Under the pieces are notes generated by a model. It had not been told where the DNA came from, searched no databases, and worked only from the letters and a program-made list of their open reading frames with translations. Below are positions 7,189-12,789 of a stretch of DNA of 12,789 nt, piece after piece; within the stretch, counting starts at the first letter, position 1; every line of letters begins with the position of its first letter. The DNA is from CBW1002 sp046081905 (GTDB lineage Bacteria; Cyanobacteriota; Cyanobacteriia; PCC-6307; Cyanobiaceae), in assembly GCA_046081905.1 (NCBI GenBank), contig JBJTWS010000332.1, positions 1-12,789 on the forward strand. The letters run 5' to 3'. A program made the translations under genes and the position numbers.

Positions 7189-9965
7189 GGGCTCAGCCCC
7201 ACCACCACGTGGCTGTTGGCCTCGATCCGATCGAGCACCTGGCGGGCCCGCCGCACCACCGTGGGCGGCACCCCGGCCAGGCGGGCCGCCTCGATGCCGT
7301 AGCTGCGGCTGGCGCCGCCGGTGGATACCCGGTGAAGAAACACCAGGTCGTCGCCGGTTTCCTCCACCAGCACCTGGGCGTTGGCCACGTTCGGCAGCAG
7401 CTGGGCCAGTTCGTTGAGCTCGTGGTAGTGGGTCGCGAAGATCGTGCGGGCCCGGAGCTGCTGTGCCAGGTGCTCCGCCACGGCCCAGGCGATCGAGAGG
7501 CCATCGAAGGTGGCGGTGCCGCGGCCGATCTCATCGAGCAGCACCAGGGAGCGGTCGGTGGCGTGGTGGAGGATGTTGGCCGTTTCGGCCATCTCCACCA
7601 TGAAGGTGGACTGGCCGGCCGCCAGATCGTCCACCGCCCCGACCCGGGTGAAGATCCGATCGGCGATGCCCAGCCGGGCCGAGCGGGCCGGGATCCAGCT
7701 GCCGATCTGGGCCATCAGCTGCAGCAGGCCCGTCTGGCGCAGGTAGCAGCTCTTGCCGCTGGCGTTGGGGCCCGTGAGCACCAGCAGGTCGGGGGCGGGC
7801 GTCCCCAGCTCCAGGTCGTTGGCGGTGAAGGTCTCCTCCACCAGCAGCTGCTCCACCACCGGATGGCGGCCCTGTTCGATCTGCAGCTCGCGGCCGTCGC
7901 TCAGCTCCGGACGGCAGTAGCCGCCGGTGGCGGCCACCTCCGCCAGGGAGGCGATCGCATCGAGCTCGGCCACCAGCCGCGCCGCCGCCCGGATCGGCGC
8001 TGCCCGCTCGCCCACCTGTTCTCGTAGGGCGCAGAATAGTTCGTACTCCCGCTGGGCCGCCCGGGCCCGCAGCTGCAGGATCCTGCCCTCGCGGTTGCGC
8101 AGCTCCGGCGTCACGAAGCGCTCCTCGTTGGCCAGGGTCTGGCGGCGGATCCAGTGGTCGGGCACGGTGGCGGCCCGGGCCCGGCTCACCGCCAGGAAGT
8201 AGCCGAAGGTGCGGTGGTACTGCAGCCGCAGGTTGGGGTTGCCGCTGGCCTGCCGCTCGAGGCGCTCCTGCTGCTCCAGCCAGGCCTCCTGGTCGTCGAG
8301 CTGGTTGCGCAGCCCATCGAGGCGCGTGTCGACGCTGTCGTGGATCAGGCCCCCTTCGCCCAGGGCCAGGGGCGGGTTGTCCACGAGGGTGTGCCGCACC
8401 ACCGCCGCCAGTTCCGCCAGCTCGGGCCAGGAGCGCTGCAGGGCCGCCAGGGGCGGGCTGCCGCAGTCGGCCAGCAGGGCCGCCAGCAGGGGCAGCCGCT
8501 CGAGGCCGTCGGCCAGGGCCACCAGGTCGCGGGCGGAGGCGGTGCCGGCGCCGGCCCGTCCCGCCAGCCGCTCCAGGTCGCCCATCGGCCGCAGCAGCCG
8601 CCGCAGCGCCAGCCGCAGGGGCCGGCTGGCCACCAGTTCCCCCACGCCGTCCTGGCGGGCCGTGATCGCGGCCCGCTCCACCAGCGGCGCCTCGATCCAG
8701 CGCCGCAGGCAGCGGCCGCCCATGGCCGTCATGGTGCGATCGAGGGCCCAGAGCAGGGAGCCCTGCAGGCTGCCCCCCAGCTGGGTGCGGGTGAGCTCGA
8801 GGTTGCGGCGCGTCTGGGCATCGAGCACCAGCTGGTCGCCGGCGTGCCAGAGGCGGGGCAGCTCCAGCGGCACCCGCCGCCCGGTGTCGGTGCCCTCCAG
8901 GTAGGCGAGCAGGCCCCCGGCGGCCCGCAGGGCCAGGGGCGCCTCCGCCAGGCCGAGGCCATCGAGGCTGGCCAGGCGGAAGCGCCGCAGCAGCAGGGCC
9001 TTCGCTTCGGGGGCCTCGAACGGGGTGCGGGGCTGGAGGGTGAGGCGCACATCGCCGGGGCACCAGGGGGGATCGGCTTCCCCCGCCCAGAGCACCTCCG
9101 CCGCCTCCTGCTGCAGCAGTTCCTGGTGGAGCCGGTCGCTGCCCTGGCGTTCGGTGAGCCGGAACTCGCCGGTGCTCACGTCCGCCACCGCCAGGCCCCA
9201 GCGGGCCCCCTGCAGCACCACCGCCGCCAGCCAGTTGTTGCGGCGGGCGCTGAGCATGCCCTCCTCCAGCACCGTGCCGGGGGTGAGCACGCGGGTGATG
9301 TCGCGTTTGAGCAGCGCCCCCTTGGCGGGGGTGGTCTCCAGCTGGTCGCAGAGGGCCACGCAGAAGCCGCGGCGCACCAGTTCGCTGCAGTAGCGCTCGG
9401 CGGCGTGGTGGGGCAGGCCCGCCATCGGCACCCGTCCGATCTCCTTGCCCCCCTCCTTGCCGGTGAGGGTGAGCTCCAGCAGGCGCGACACGGTGATCGC
9501 ATCCTCGAAGAAGCACTCGAAGAAATCGCCCAGCCGGTAGAGCAGCACCCGCTCGGGATGGGCGCGCTTGAGCTCCACGTAGTGGCGCAGCATCGGCGTG
9601 AGCTGCTGGGGGTCCACCAGGCCGTGGTGGTGCCAGCGGGGGAGGTCGTGGTCGGGCTCGGGGCTGGTGGCGGCAGCCTCCGGTGGTGCGGCGTCCACTT
9701 CCGCCTCGGCGGCTGCCGGATCCGGCGGCGCGCCGCTGGCGGCGCGCCCATGGCGGCGCGGGCGGGCGGCCGCATCGGCCGCGAGGGCGTCGTCGTCGAG
9801 ATCGCCGGGGGGCGGTGTATCCGGGGCAGGCGCGGAGGCGCTGCGGCTGCCTGCTCCGCGGGACCCTGGGGGCTCGGCCGCGGCGCCGGCGAAGAGCTCG
9901 CCCTGCAGGCCGAGGCCCTCCCCGAGCGACAGCTGCTGCTCGGCTCCCGCAGCCACGTCCGCCAT
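7176..9965 (-). CDS. mutS: DNA mismatch repair protein MutS with long N-terminal extension
   Basis: MutS recognises mispaired and unpaired bases and starts mismatch repair. The protein is 929 residues. The mismatch-contact motif GDFFECF at 146-152 supplies the Phe-x-Glu pair (F148, E150). The lever/clamp region spans roughly 385-670. The ATPase has Walker A TGPNASGKSCYLRQ at 731-744, Walker B SLVLLDEIGRGTATFDG at 806-822, and ATHYHEL at 844-850. Residues 1-110 form a disordered Ala/Pro/Arg-rich extension before HHHGLVDPQQLTPMLRHYVELK, the true start of domain I. The C-terminus stops soon after the ATPase/helical region (ARQVLDRIE at 907-915), so the C-terminal tetramer and clamp-binding part known from E. 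coli is absent. The frame is open to 10157, but the ATG at 9965 is preferred because upstream it would cover the whole divergent spacer and the psbZ start. That start is the least certain part. Confidence 0.96.
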   Translation of the reverse strand: MADVAAGAEQQLSLGEGLGLQGELFAGAAAEPPGSRGAGSRSASAPAPDTPPPGDLDDDALAADAAARPRRHGRAASGAPPDPAAAEAEVDAAPPEAAATSPEPDHDLPRWHHHGLVDPQQLTPMLRHYVELKRAHPERVLLYRLGDFFECFFEDAITVSRLLELTLTGKEGGKEIGRVPMAGLPHHAAERYCSELVRRGFCVALCDQLETTPAKGALLKRDITRVLTPGTVLEEGMLSARRNNWLAAVVLQGARWGLAVADVSTGEFRLTERQGSDRLHQELLQQEAAEVLWAGEADPPWCPGDVRLTLQPRTPFEAPEAKALLLRRFRLASLDGLGLAEAPLALRAAGGLLAYLEGTDTGRRVPLELPRLWHAGDQLVLDAQTRRNLELTRTQLGGSLQGSLLWALDRTMTAMGGRCLRRWIEAPLVERAAITARQDGVGELVASRPLRLALRRLLRPMGDLERLAGRAGAGTASARDLVALADGLERLPLLAALLADCGSPPLAALQRSWPELAELAAVVRHTLVDNPPLALGEGGLIHDSVDTRLDGLRNQLDDQEAWLEQQERLERQASGNPNLRLQYHRTFGYFLAVSRARAATVPDHWIRRQTLANEERFVTPELRNREGRILQLRARAAQREYELFCALREQVGERAAPIRAAARLVAELDAIASLAEVAATGGYCRPELSDGRELQIEQGRHPVVEQLLVEETFTANDLELGTPAPDLLVLTGPNASGKSCYLRQTGLLQLMAQIGSWIPARSARLGIADRIFTRVGAVDDLAAGQSTFMVEMAETANILHHATDRSLVLLDEIGRGTATFDGLSIAWAVAEHLAQQLRARTIFATHYHELNELAQLLPNVANAQVLVEETGDDLVFLHRVSTGGASRSYGIEAARLAGVPPTVVRRARQVLDRIEANSHVVVGLSPEHP
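7951..7958. repeat. HIP1 octamer GCGATCGC
   Basis: Perfect HIP1 site inside mutS, in the region coding for the lever domain. Confidence 0.8.
9724..9765. repeat. 14-bp tandem repeat, three imperfect copies, inside mutS
   Basis: GGCGGCGCG recurs at 9724, 9738 and 9752 with an exact 14-base period, so the units are 9724-9737, 9738-9751 and 9752-9765. The first two units each contain the palindrome GGCGCGCC (9727-9734 and 9741-9748); the third diverges in its last five bases. The repeat encodes residues 67-81 of the disordered MutS N-terminus. Fourteen is not a multiple of three, so gain or loss of one unit would shift the mutS frame, while three units (42 bases) keep it. Confidence 0.75.
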
Positions 9966-10134
9966 CCGTAGGGCTGTTGATCGTAGGGGCGCGGGCCCGG
10001 CCGCTGGCTGCCGACAACTTGTGAAGGATCCCGTCGTCGCCCCGCCGGCGGCCGGAATCGTCGTGTGAGAATCCCGAAACTGACCGCCGGCGCTCCCTGT
10101 GGAGGCCGCCGCGGCCATCCCCGTTGCCGCAGCC

Positions 10135-10323
10135 ATGCAGATCCTCAACACGCTCACCGTTCTGGCCCTGGTGGTGCTGTCGTTCGCGCTGGTGGTGGCG
10201 GTGCCGGTGCTCTACGCCAGCAGCGACGACAGCGGCCGCTCCAACCGCCTGATCCTGCTGGGCGGCATCGCCTGGGTGGCCCTGGTGCTGCTCAACTGGG
10301 GCATGAGCTATTTCGTGGTCTGA
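10135..10323 (+). CDS. psbZ: photosystem II reaction centre protein Z
   Basis: PsbZ (Ycf9) is a two-helix thylakoid subunit at the edge of the photosystem II core, near CP43, that stabilises supercomplexes. The product is 62 residues, the standard length. It has a first membrane helix at about 3-26 (LNTLTVLALVVLSFALVVAV), a short lumen/stroma loop with YASSDDSGRSNR at 28-39, and a second helix at about 40-60 ending in NWGMSYFVV. The frame is open 12 codons upstream from 10099, but the ATG at 10135 (MQILNTL) is the family start. The gene lies divergent from mutS with a spacer of about 170 bp, and ribH follows after 5 bp, so the two are probably co-transcribed. It shows that the organism is an oxygenic phototroph. 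Confidence 0.96.
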   Translation: MQILNTLTVLALVVLSFALVVAVPVLYASSDDSGRSNRLILLGGIAWVALVLLNWGMSYFVV

Positions 10324-10328
10324 CCCCT

Positions 10329-10811
10329 TTGGCCGTTTTCGAAGGTCGCTTCACCGACGCCGCCCGCCTGCGCATCGGCGTGGTGGTGGCCCGTTTCAAT
10401 GATCTGGTCACCGGCAAGCTGCTGAGCGGCTGCCTCGACTGCCTCTCCCGCCACGGCATCGACGTGGGCGCCGAGAGCGCCCAGCTGGATGTGGCCTGGG
10501 TGCCCGGCAGCTTTGAGATCCCCCTGGTGGCCCAGCGGATGGCCGCCAGCGGCCGCTACGAGGTGGTGGTCACCCTCGGCGCGGTAATTCGCGGCGATAC
10601 GCCCCACTTCGATGTGGTGGTGGCCGAGGTGAGCAAGGGCGTGGCCGCCGTGGCCCGCGACACCGGCATCCCCGTGATCTTCGGGGTGCTCACCACCGAC
10701 ACCCTGCAGCAGGCCCTGGAGCGGGCCGGCATCAAGAGCAACCTGGGCTGGAGCTACGGCCTGCAGGCCCTGGAGATGGGCAGCCTGATGGCGGCCCTGC
10801 CGGGCGGCTGA
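10329..10811 (+). CDS. ribH: 6,7-dimethyl-8-ribityllumazine synthase (TTG start)
   Basis: RibH condenses 5-amino-6-ribitylaminouracil with 3,4-dihydroxy-2-butanone 4-phosphate to give lumazine, the step before riboflavin. The 160-residue protein carries VVARFN at 19-24, the substrate-site VPGSFEIPL at 58-66, GAVIRGDTPHFD at 84-95 with His93 as the expected catalytic residue, and FGVLTTDT at 118-125, then GIKSNLGWSYGLQALEMG. The frame stays open upstream through psbZ, but homology begins at (M)AVFEGRFTDAARLRI. The TTG at 10329 is the only start codon that gives that N-terminus; no ATG or GTG in this frame is near. No Shine-Dalgarno sequence precedes it, so translation may be coupled to psbZ, which ends 5 bp upstream. 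No FMN riboswitch is present. Confidence 0.95.
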   Translation: MAVFEGRFTDAARLRIGVVVARFNDLVTGKLLSGCLDCLSRHGIDVGAESAQLDVAWVPGSFEIPLVAQRMAASGRYEVVVTLGAVIRGDTPHFDVVVAEVSKGVAAVARDTGIPVIFGVLTTDTLQQALERAGIKSNLGWSYGLQALEMGSLMAALPGG

Positions 10812-10917
10812 AAACCCTCGGACGCCCGTCCCGCTCCTGTGCCGGCCCTGCAGCCGCCGACTCCGGCAGGTCTGGAGTGGGCTTTCGCCTTAGGTTTTCC
10901 CCAGCCACAACGATCGA
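10812..10917. other. spacer between ribH and the sugar transferase
   Basis: A 106-bp gap. It holds a weak inverted pair GCCGG (10841-10845) / CCGGC (10863-10867) with a 17-base loop, too long for a convincing terminator. TAGGTT at 10891-10896 resembles a cyanobacterial TANNNT -10 box about 20 bases before the next start, but no -35 element stands in register. Transcription of the sugar transferase could start here. Confidence 0.25.
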
Positions 10918-12222
10918 TTGCCCTGGCGCCAGCCGCGACATCTGCTCTTCCTCTGTGCCGGACTTGATCTGAGCGCTTGCCTTCTGTTTGCAGCGATCCT
11001 CGATCAACAGCATCGGACCCGCCTGCTGGATCAGCCCGGCTGGCTTCTGGGCTTTGGGTTTCTCTATCTCCTGCTGGGCTGGTTGTTCGGCACCTACACG
11101 GTGCTGCGCTGGCCCTGGCTGCGGCTGCGGCTGGTGCTGCTGCGGCTGGGGATCACGGCCCTGGCCACGCTGCTGGTGGTGGCGCTGATGGACTGGTGCC
11201 TCAATCTTCCGGCCGGGATCTACCTCAGCCACCGCAGCACGCAGGTGTTTCTCGTGGGCTCCCTCACCCTCTGGGCCCTGCTGCTGCGGCTTGGCCTGCG
11301 CTGGCTGGGCCGGCGCGCCCCCCAGCGGGAATGGGGGCTGATGGCCTCCCCCCAGGAGGCCCCAGCGATTCTGCGCGAATGGCAGCGCACCCCCTTTGCG
11401 ATCACGCCGCGGGTGCTCTCGCCGGCCGGCCATGCTTTCCCGCCAGGGGGTGTGGTGCTCGGCAGCGACCTGCGCCTGGCGCCGGATCAGGAGCAGCAGC
11501 TGCAGAGCCTCGAGCGCCAGGGCGTGCCGATCACCACGGTGATCGAACTGGCGGAGCGGGAACTGGAGCGCCTGCCGCCGGCCCTGCTGCCGGCGGACTG
11601 GCTCTCCCTGGCGGACATCCCCTGGTCGGACACCTTCAGCGTGCAGCGGCAGCTCAAGCGCACCGCCGATGTGGTGGTGGCGGCCCTGCTGCTGGTGCTC
11701 AGCCTGCCGGTGATGCTGCTGGCGGGTCTGCTGATCTGGCTCAACGACCGCGGGCCGGTGTTCTACGTGCAGGAGCGCAGCGGCTGGATGGGCCGCACCT
11801 TCCGGCTGCTGAAGCTGCGCACCATGACCTGCTCCGATCCCGCGGCCCCCGCCCAGTGGACGGTGCCGGGGGACTGCCGCATCACCCGGGTGGGGCAGCT
11901 TCTCCGCCGGGTGCGGCTCGATGAGCTGCCCCAGCTGGTGAACGTGCTCAGCGGCGACATGAGCCTGATCGGGCCCCGCCCGGAGCGGCCCGAGCACGAA
12001 GCCGATCTGGAGGCCCACATCCCCCACTACCGCAAGCGGCACTGGATGCGCCCCGGGCTCAGTGGCTGGGCCCAGGTGTCCGCGCCCTATGCCGCCAGCC
12101 TGGAGGAGGCCGAGCTCAAGCTCAGCTACGACCTCTACTACCTCCACAACTGGAGCACCGCCCTGGACCTGCTGATCCTGTTCAAGACGATCAAGATCGT
12201 GCTCAAGGCCGGAGGACGCTGA
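10918..12222 (+). CDS. polyprenyl-phosphate sugar-1-phosphate transferase (bacterial sugar transferase family)
   Basis: This enzyme class transfers a sugar-1-phosphate from a nucleotide sugar to undecaprenyl phosphate at the inner membrane, the first step of exopolysaccharide, capsule or O-antigen assembly. The 434-residue protein has four N-terminal membrane helices (about 7-27, 43-62, 71-92, 109-128), a soluble linker at 135-240, and a catalytic domain (PF02397 type) at about 243-434. Key marks: QRQLKRTADVVVAALLLVL at 243-261 (entry helix), PVFYVQERSGWMGRTFRLLK at 280-299, RVRLDELPQLVNVLSGDMSL at 331-350, IGPRPERPE at 351-359, MRPGLSGWAQV at 377-387, and LSYDLYYLHNWS at 402-413. D335 and E336 are the expected catalytic pair. 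The linker shows no clear GxGxxG, so the usual Rossmann-like middle domain is degenerate. TTG at 10918 is the first start after a stop at 10891; no ATG is available before mid-helix. The sugar cannot be predicted. Confidence 0.93.
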   Translation: MPWRQPRHLLFLCAGLDLSACLLFAAILDQQHRTRLLDQPGWLLGFGFLYLLLGWLFGTYTVLRWPWLRLRLVLLRLGITALATLLVVALMDWCLNLPAGIYLSHRSTQVFLVGSLTLWALLLRLGLRWLGRRAPQREWGLMASPQEAPAILREWQRTPFAITPRVLSPAGHAFPPGGVVLGSDLRLAPDQEQQLQSLERQGVPITTVIELAERELERLPPALLPADWLSLADIPWSDTFSVQRQLKRTADVVVAALLLVLSLPVMLLAGLLIWLNDRGPVFYVQERSGWMGRTFRLLKLRTMTCSDPAAPAQWTVPGDCRITRVGQLLRRVRLDELPQLVNVLSGDMSLIGPRPERPEHEADLEAHIPHYRKRHWMRPGLSGWAQVSAPYAASLEEAELKLSYDLYYLHNWSTALDLLILFKTIKIVLKAGGR

Positions 12223-12244
12223 CTTCCAAAATCCAGTCCTTGAC

Positions 12245-12266
12245 ATCCGCTGGCATAAGCCAGGAT
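12245..12266. terminator. hairpin after the sugar transferase gene
   Basis: CTGGC (12250-12254) pairs with GCCAG (12259-12263) around the tetraloop ATAA. ATC (12245-12247) can pair further with GAT (12264-12266) past a two-base bulge. It lies 28 bases after the sugar transferase stop and overlaps the truncation edge of the IS3 remnant. No T-run follows, so its role as a terminator is uncertain; it could equally be a scar of the insertion. A TTGACA at 12240-12245 abuts it, but no -10 box is found at the proper distance. Confidence 0.3.
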
Positions 12267-12544
12267 CTTGGTTGAAGACTTTTCGGCTTGGTATCCGGGT
12301 TGGTACAACAATCAACACCGCCACAGCGGCATCCGGTTCGTGCCGCCATCCCAGCGCCACAGCGGAGAAGCCGTTGAGATCAGCCGCCACCGTGCCCACG
12401 TCTACGAACAGGCCCGTCAACGTCATCCGCGCCGCTGGAGCCGATCCCCCCATCCGCTGTTGGCCTCAGCCGGAGGTGGTCTGGATCAATCCGCCACCAA
12501 CAGAACACGGCATCACTGCGGCTACGTTGTGGATGGCCGCCTGA
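12259..12544 (+). pseudogene. IS3-family transposase (OrfB) C-terminal remnant, frameshifted
   Basis: The remnant begins just after a stop at 12256-12258. Frame 1 reads VEDFSAWY, then WYNNQHRHSGIRFVPPSQRH and VYEQARQRHPRRWSRSP, which is the C-terminal end of an IS3-type DDE transposase (after the catalytic Glu). At the C6 run 12446-12451 the matching frame moves by +1 and continues IRCWPQPEVVWINPPPTE, stopping at 12542-12544. One extra C in the run explains this. The catalytic Asp-Asp-Glu core and OrfA are missing, so the copy is dead. A 12-base period (TTGGTA at 12288 and 12300) adds four in-frame codons between AWYPG and WYNN, absent from the usual WYN-x-x-H sequence, suggesting a small duplication. 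No clear terminal inverted repeats or target duplication were found. Confidence 0.8.
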
Positions 12545-12746
12545 TCGGCTGCAGGGGCGTCATCTTTCCTGGGAGTTACCGTCCACCCCCTGACCGTCAA
12601 GGGCAACCAGAAGACACTGCATCGCCAGATCGGGCCTCCTGAGAAAGGCCAGATCCGCTGCAGCGCAGTGGATGTCAGCAGTTTTACCCGTTAAAATGTA
12701 CGGGATCGGGCTCTTTTGCGCCCAAAAGCTGCCCTGAGTTTCCCAC
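12545..12746. other. non-coding stretch between two IS fragments
   Basis: No gene is recognised here. It contains a direct repeat GCCAGATC at 12624-12631 and 12648-12655, a small inverted pair GGCCT (12633-12637) / AGGCC (12646-12650) lying between the two repeats, an AT-rich inverted pair TTTTA (12682-12686) / TAAAA (12692-12696), and the hairpin listed separately. TAAAAT at 12692-12697 could be a -10 box for the following transposase, with only a poor -35 (TGGATG, 12669-12674). It probably holds the right end of the IS3 remnant and the left end of the next element, but I could not fix either boundary. Confidence 0.4.
12708..12734 (+). promoter_or_regulatory. stem-loop just upstream of the transposase start
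   Basis: CTTTTG (12713-12718) pairs with CAAAAG (12723-12728) around the loop CGCC, and GGGC (12708-12711) pairs with GCCC (12731-12734) outside a small internal loop. The structure ends 12 bases before the ATG at 12747. Some insertion sequences keep such hairpins near the transposase start, where they limit translation from read-through transcripts; that role here is an inference. On position alone it could also be a terminator protecting the element. Confidence 0.45.
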
Positions 12747-12789
12747 ATGTACCGGCGTGAGCATCGTGATCAGCTCTCGTTCGAGGACT
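12747..12789 (+). CDS. transposase N-terminal fragment, IS5-like (continues past window)
   Basis: From the ATG at 12747 the last 43 bases read MYRREHRDQLSFED, open to the window end. This opening (M-Y-R-x-E, then Q-L-S/T-F-E-D) resembles the first residues of IS5-type DDE transposases common in cyanobacteria, which usually continue FYLPFGGKL. Only 14 residues are visible, so the family call is tentative. The upstream AT-rich segment and hairpin fit the left end of an insertion sequence. Whether the copy is intact cannot be seen. Confidence 0.5.
   Translation, partial: MYRREHRDQLSFED

Noticed and set aside
8154..9971. 605-residue plus-strand frame opposite mutS
   Set aside because: Antisense shadow of mutS, low-complexity Gly/Gln/Ala-rich translation.
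9980..9985. TACGAT on the minus strand as the mutS -10 box
   Set aside because: It fits TANNAT and lies 15 bases before the start, but no -35 element is present at the right distance; support is too weak to list.
7531..10017. 828-residue minus-strand frame overlapping mutS
   Set aside because: It is a shifted frame of mutS, dominated by Gly/Pro/Arg/Ala; the MutS frame has every conserved motif.
12240..12268. TTGACA (12240-12245) as a promoter reading into the IS3 remnant
   Set aside because: The position for a -10 box reads GGATCT, and the hairpin overlaps the spacer; chance or relic of the element.
10732..12453. 573-residue minus-strand frame opposite the sugar transferase
   Set aside because: Shadow frame rich in Gln, His and Gly; the plus-strand frame has all motifs of the sugar transferase family.

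Overview
The window looks like chromosomal core DNA of a GC-rich picocyanobacterium, most likely in the Cyanobium / freshwater-to-marine Synechococcus group. The evidence is a psbZ gene (photosystem II), a Ycf23/DUF561 gene, an aspartate kinase with four ACT domains, very short intergenic gaps, strongly GC-biased codon use, and four copies of the cyanobacterial HIP1 octamer GCGATCGC. The species assignment is an inference; no rRNA or other marker is present.

Layout: (1) 1-106, the 5' end of tilS on the minus strand, cut by the window edge. (2) 172-3622, a rightward run: Ycf23/DUF561, a four-helix holin-like membrane protein, uvrB, and a 68-residue membrane protein whose ATG overlaps the uvrB stop. 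(3) 3638-6493, a leftward pair: holA followed by lysC. (4) 6511-7179, rightward cobH/cbiC (cobalamin ring synthesis), whose start lies 17 bp from the divergent holA start. (5) 7176-9965, leftward mutS, whose stop overlaps the cobH stop. (6) 10135-10811, rightward psbZ and ribH, 5 bp apart. (7) 10918-12222, a polyprenyl-phosphate sugar-1-phosphate transferase that starts surface-polysaccharide assembly. (8) 12259-12789, insertion-sequence debris: the frameshifted C-terminal remnant of an IS3-type transposase, then the first 14 codons of a second (IS5-like) transposase leaving the window.

The genes do not form one dedicated system. They are housekeeping functions packed together: genome maintenance (uvrB, mutS, holA), tRNA modification (tilS), amino acid, cobalamin and riboflavin synthesis (lysC, cobH, ribH) and photosynthesis (psbZ). 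The sugar transferase followed by IS debris looks like the edge of a variable surface-polysaccharide region. I found no CRISPR array, tRNA, rRNA, prophage or defence system.

The points most worth a second look are in MutS: a long disordered N-terminal extension with candidate beta-clamp-binding peptides, encoded partly by a three-copy 14-bp tandem repeat whose copy-number change would shift the frame. Others are hairpins that enclose the stop codons at both convergent gene junctions, the very tight holA/cobH divergent junction, the forced TTG start of ribH, and a GAGAAT hexamer found only just upstream of three genes.
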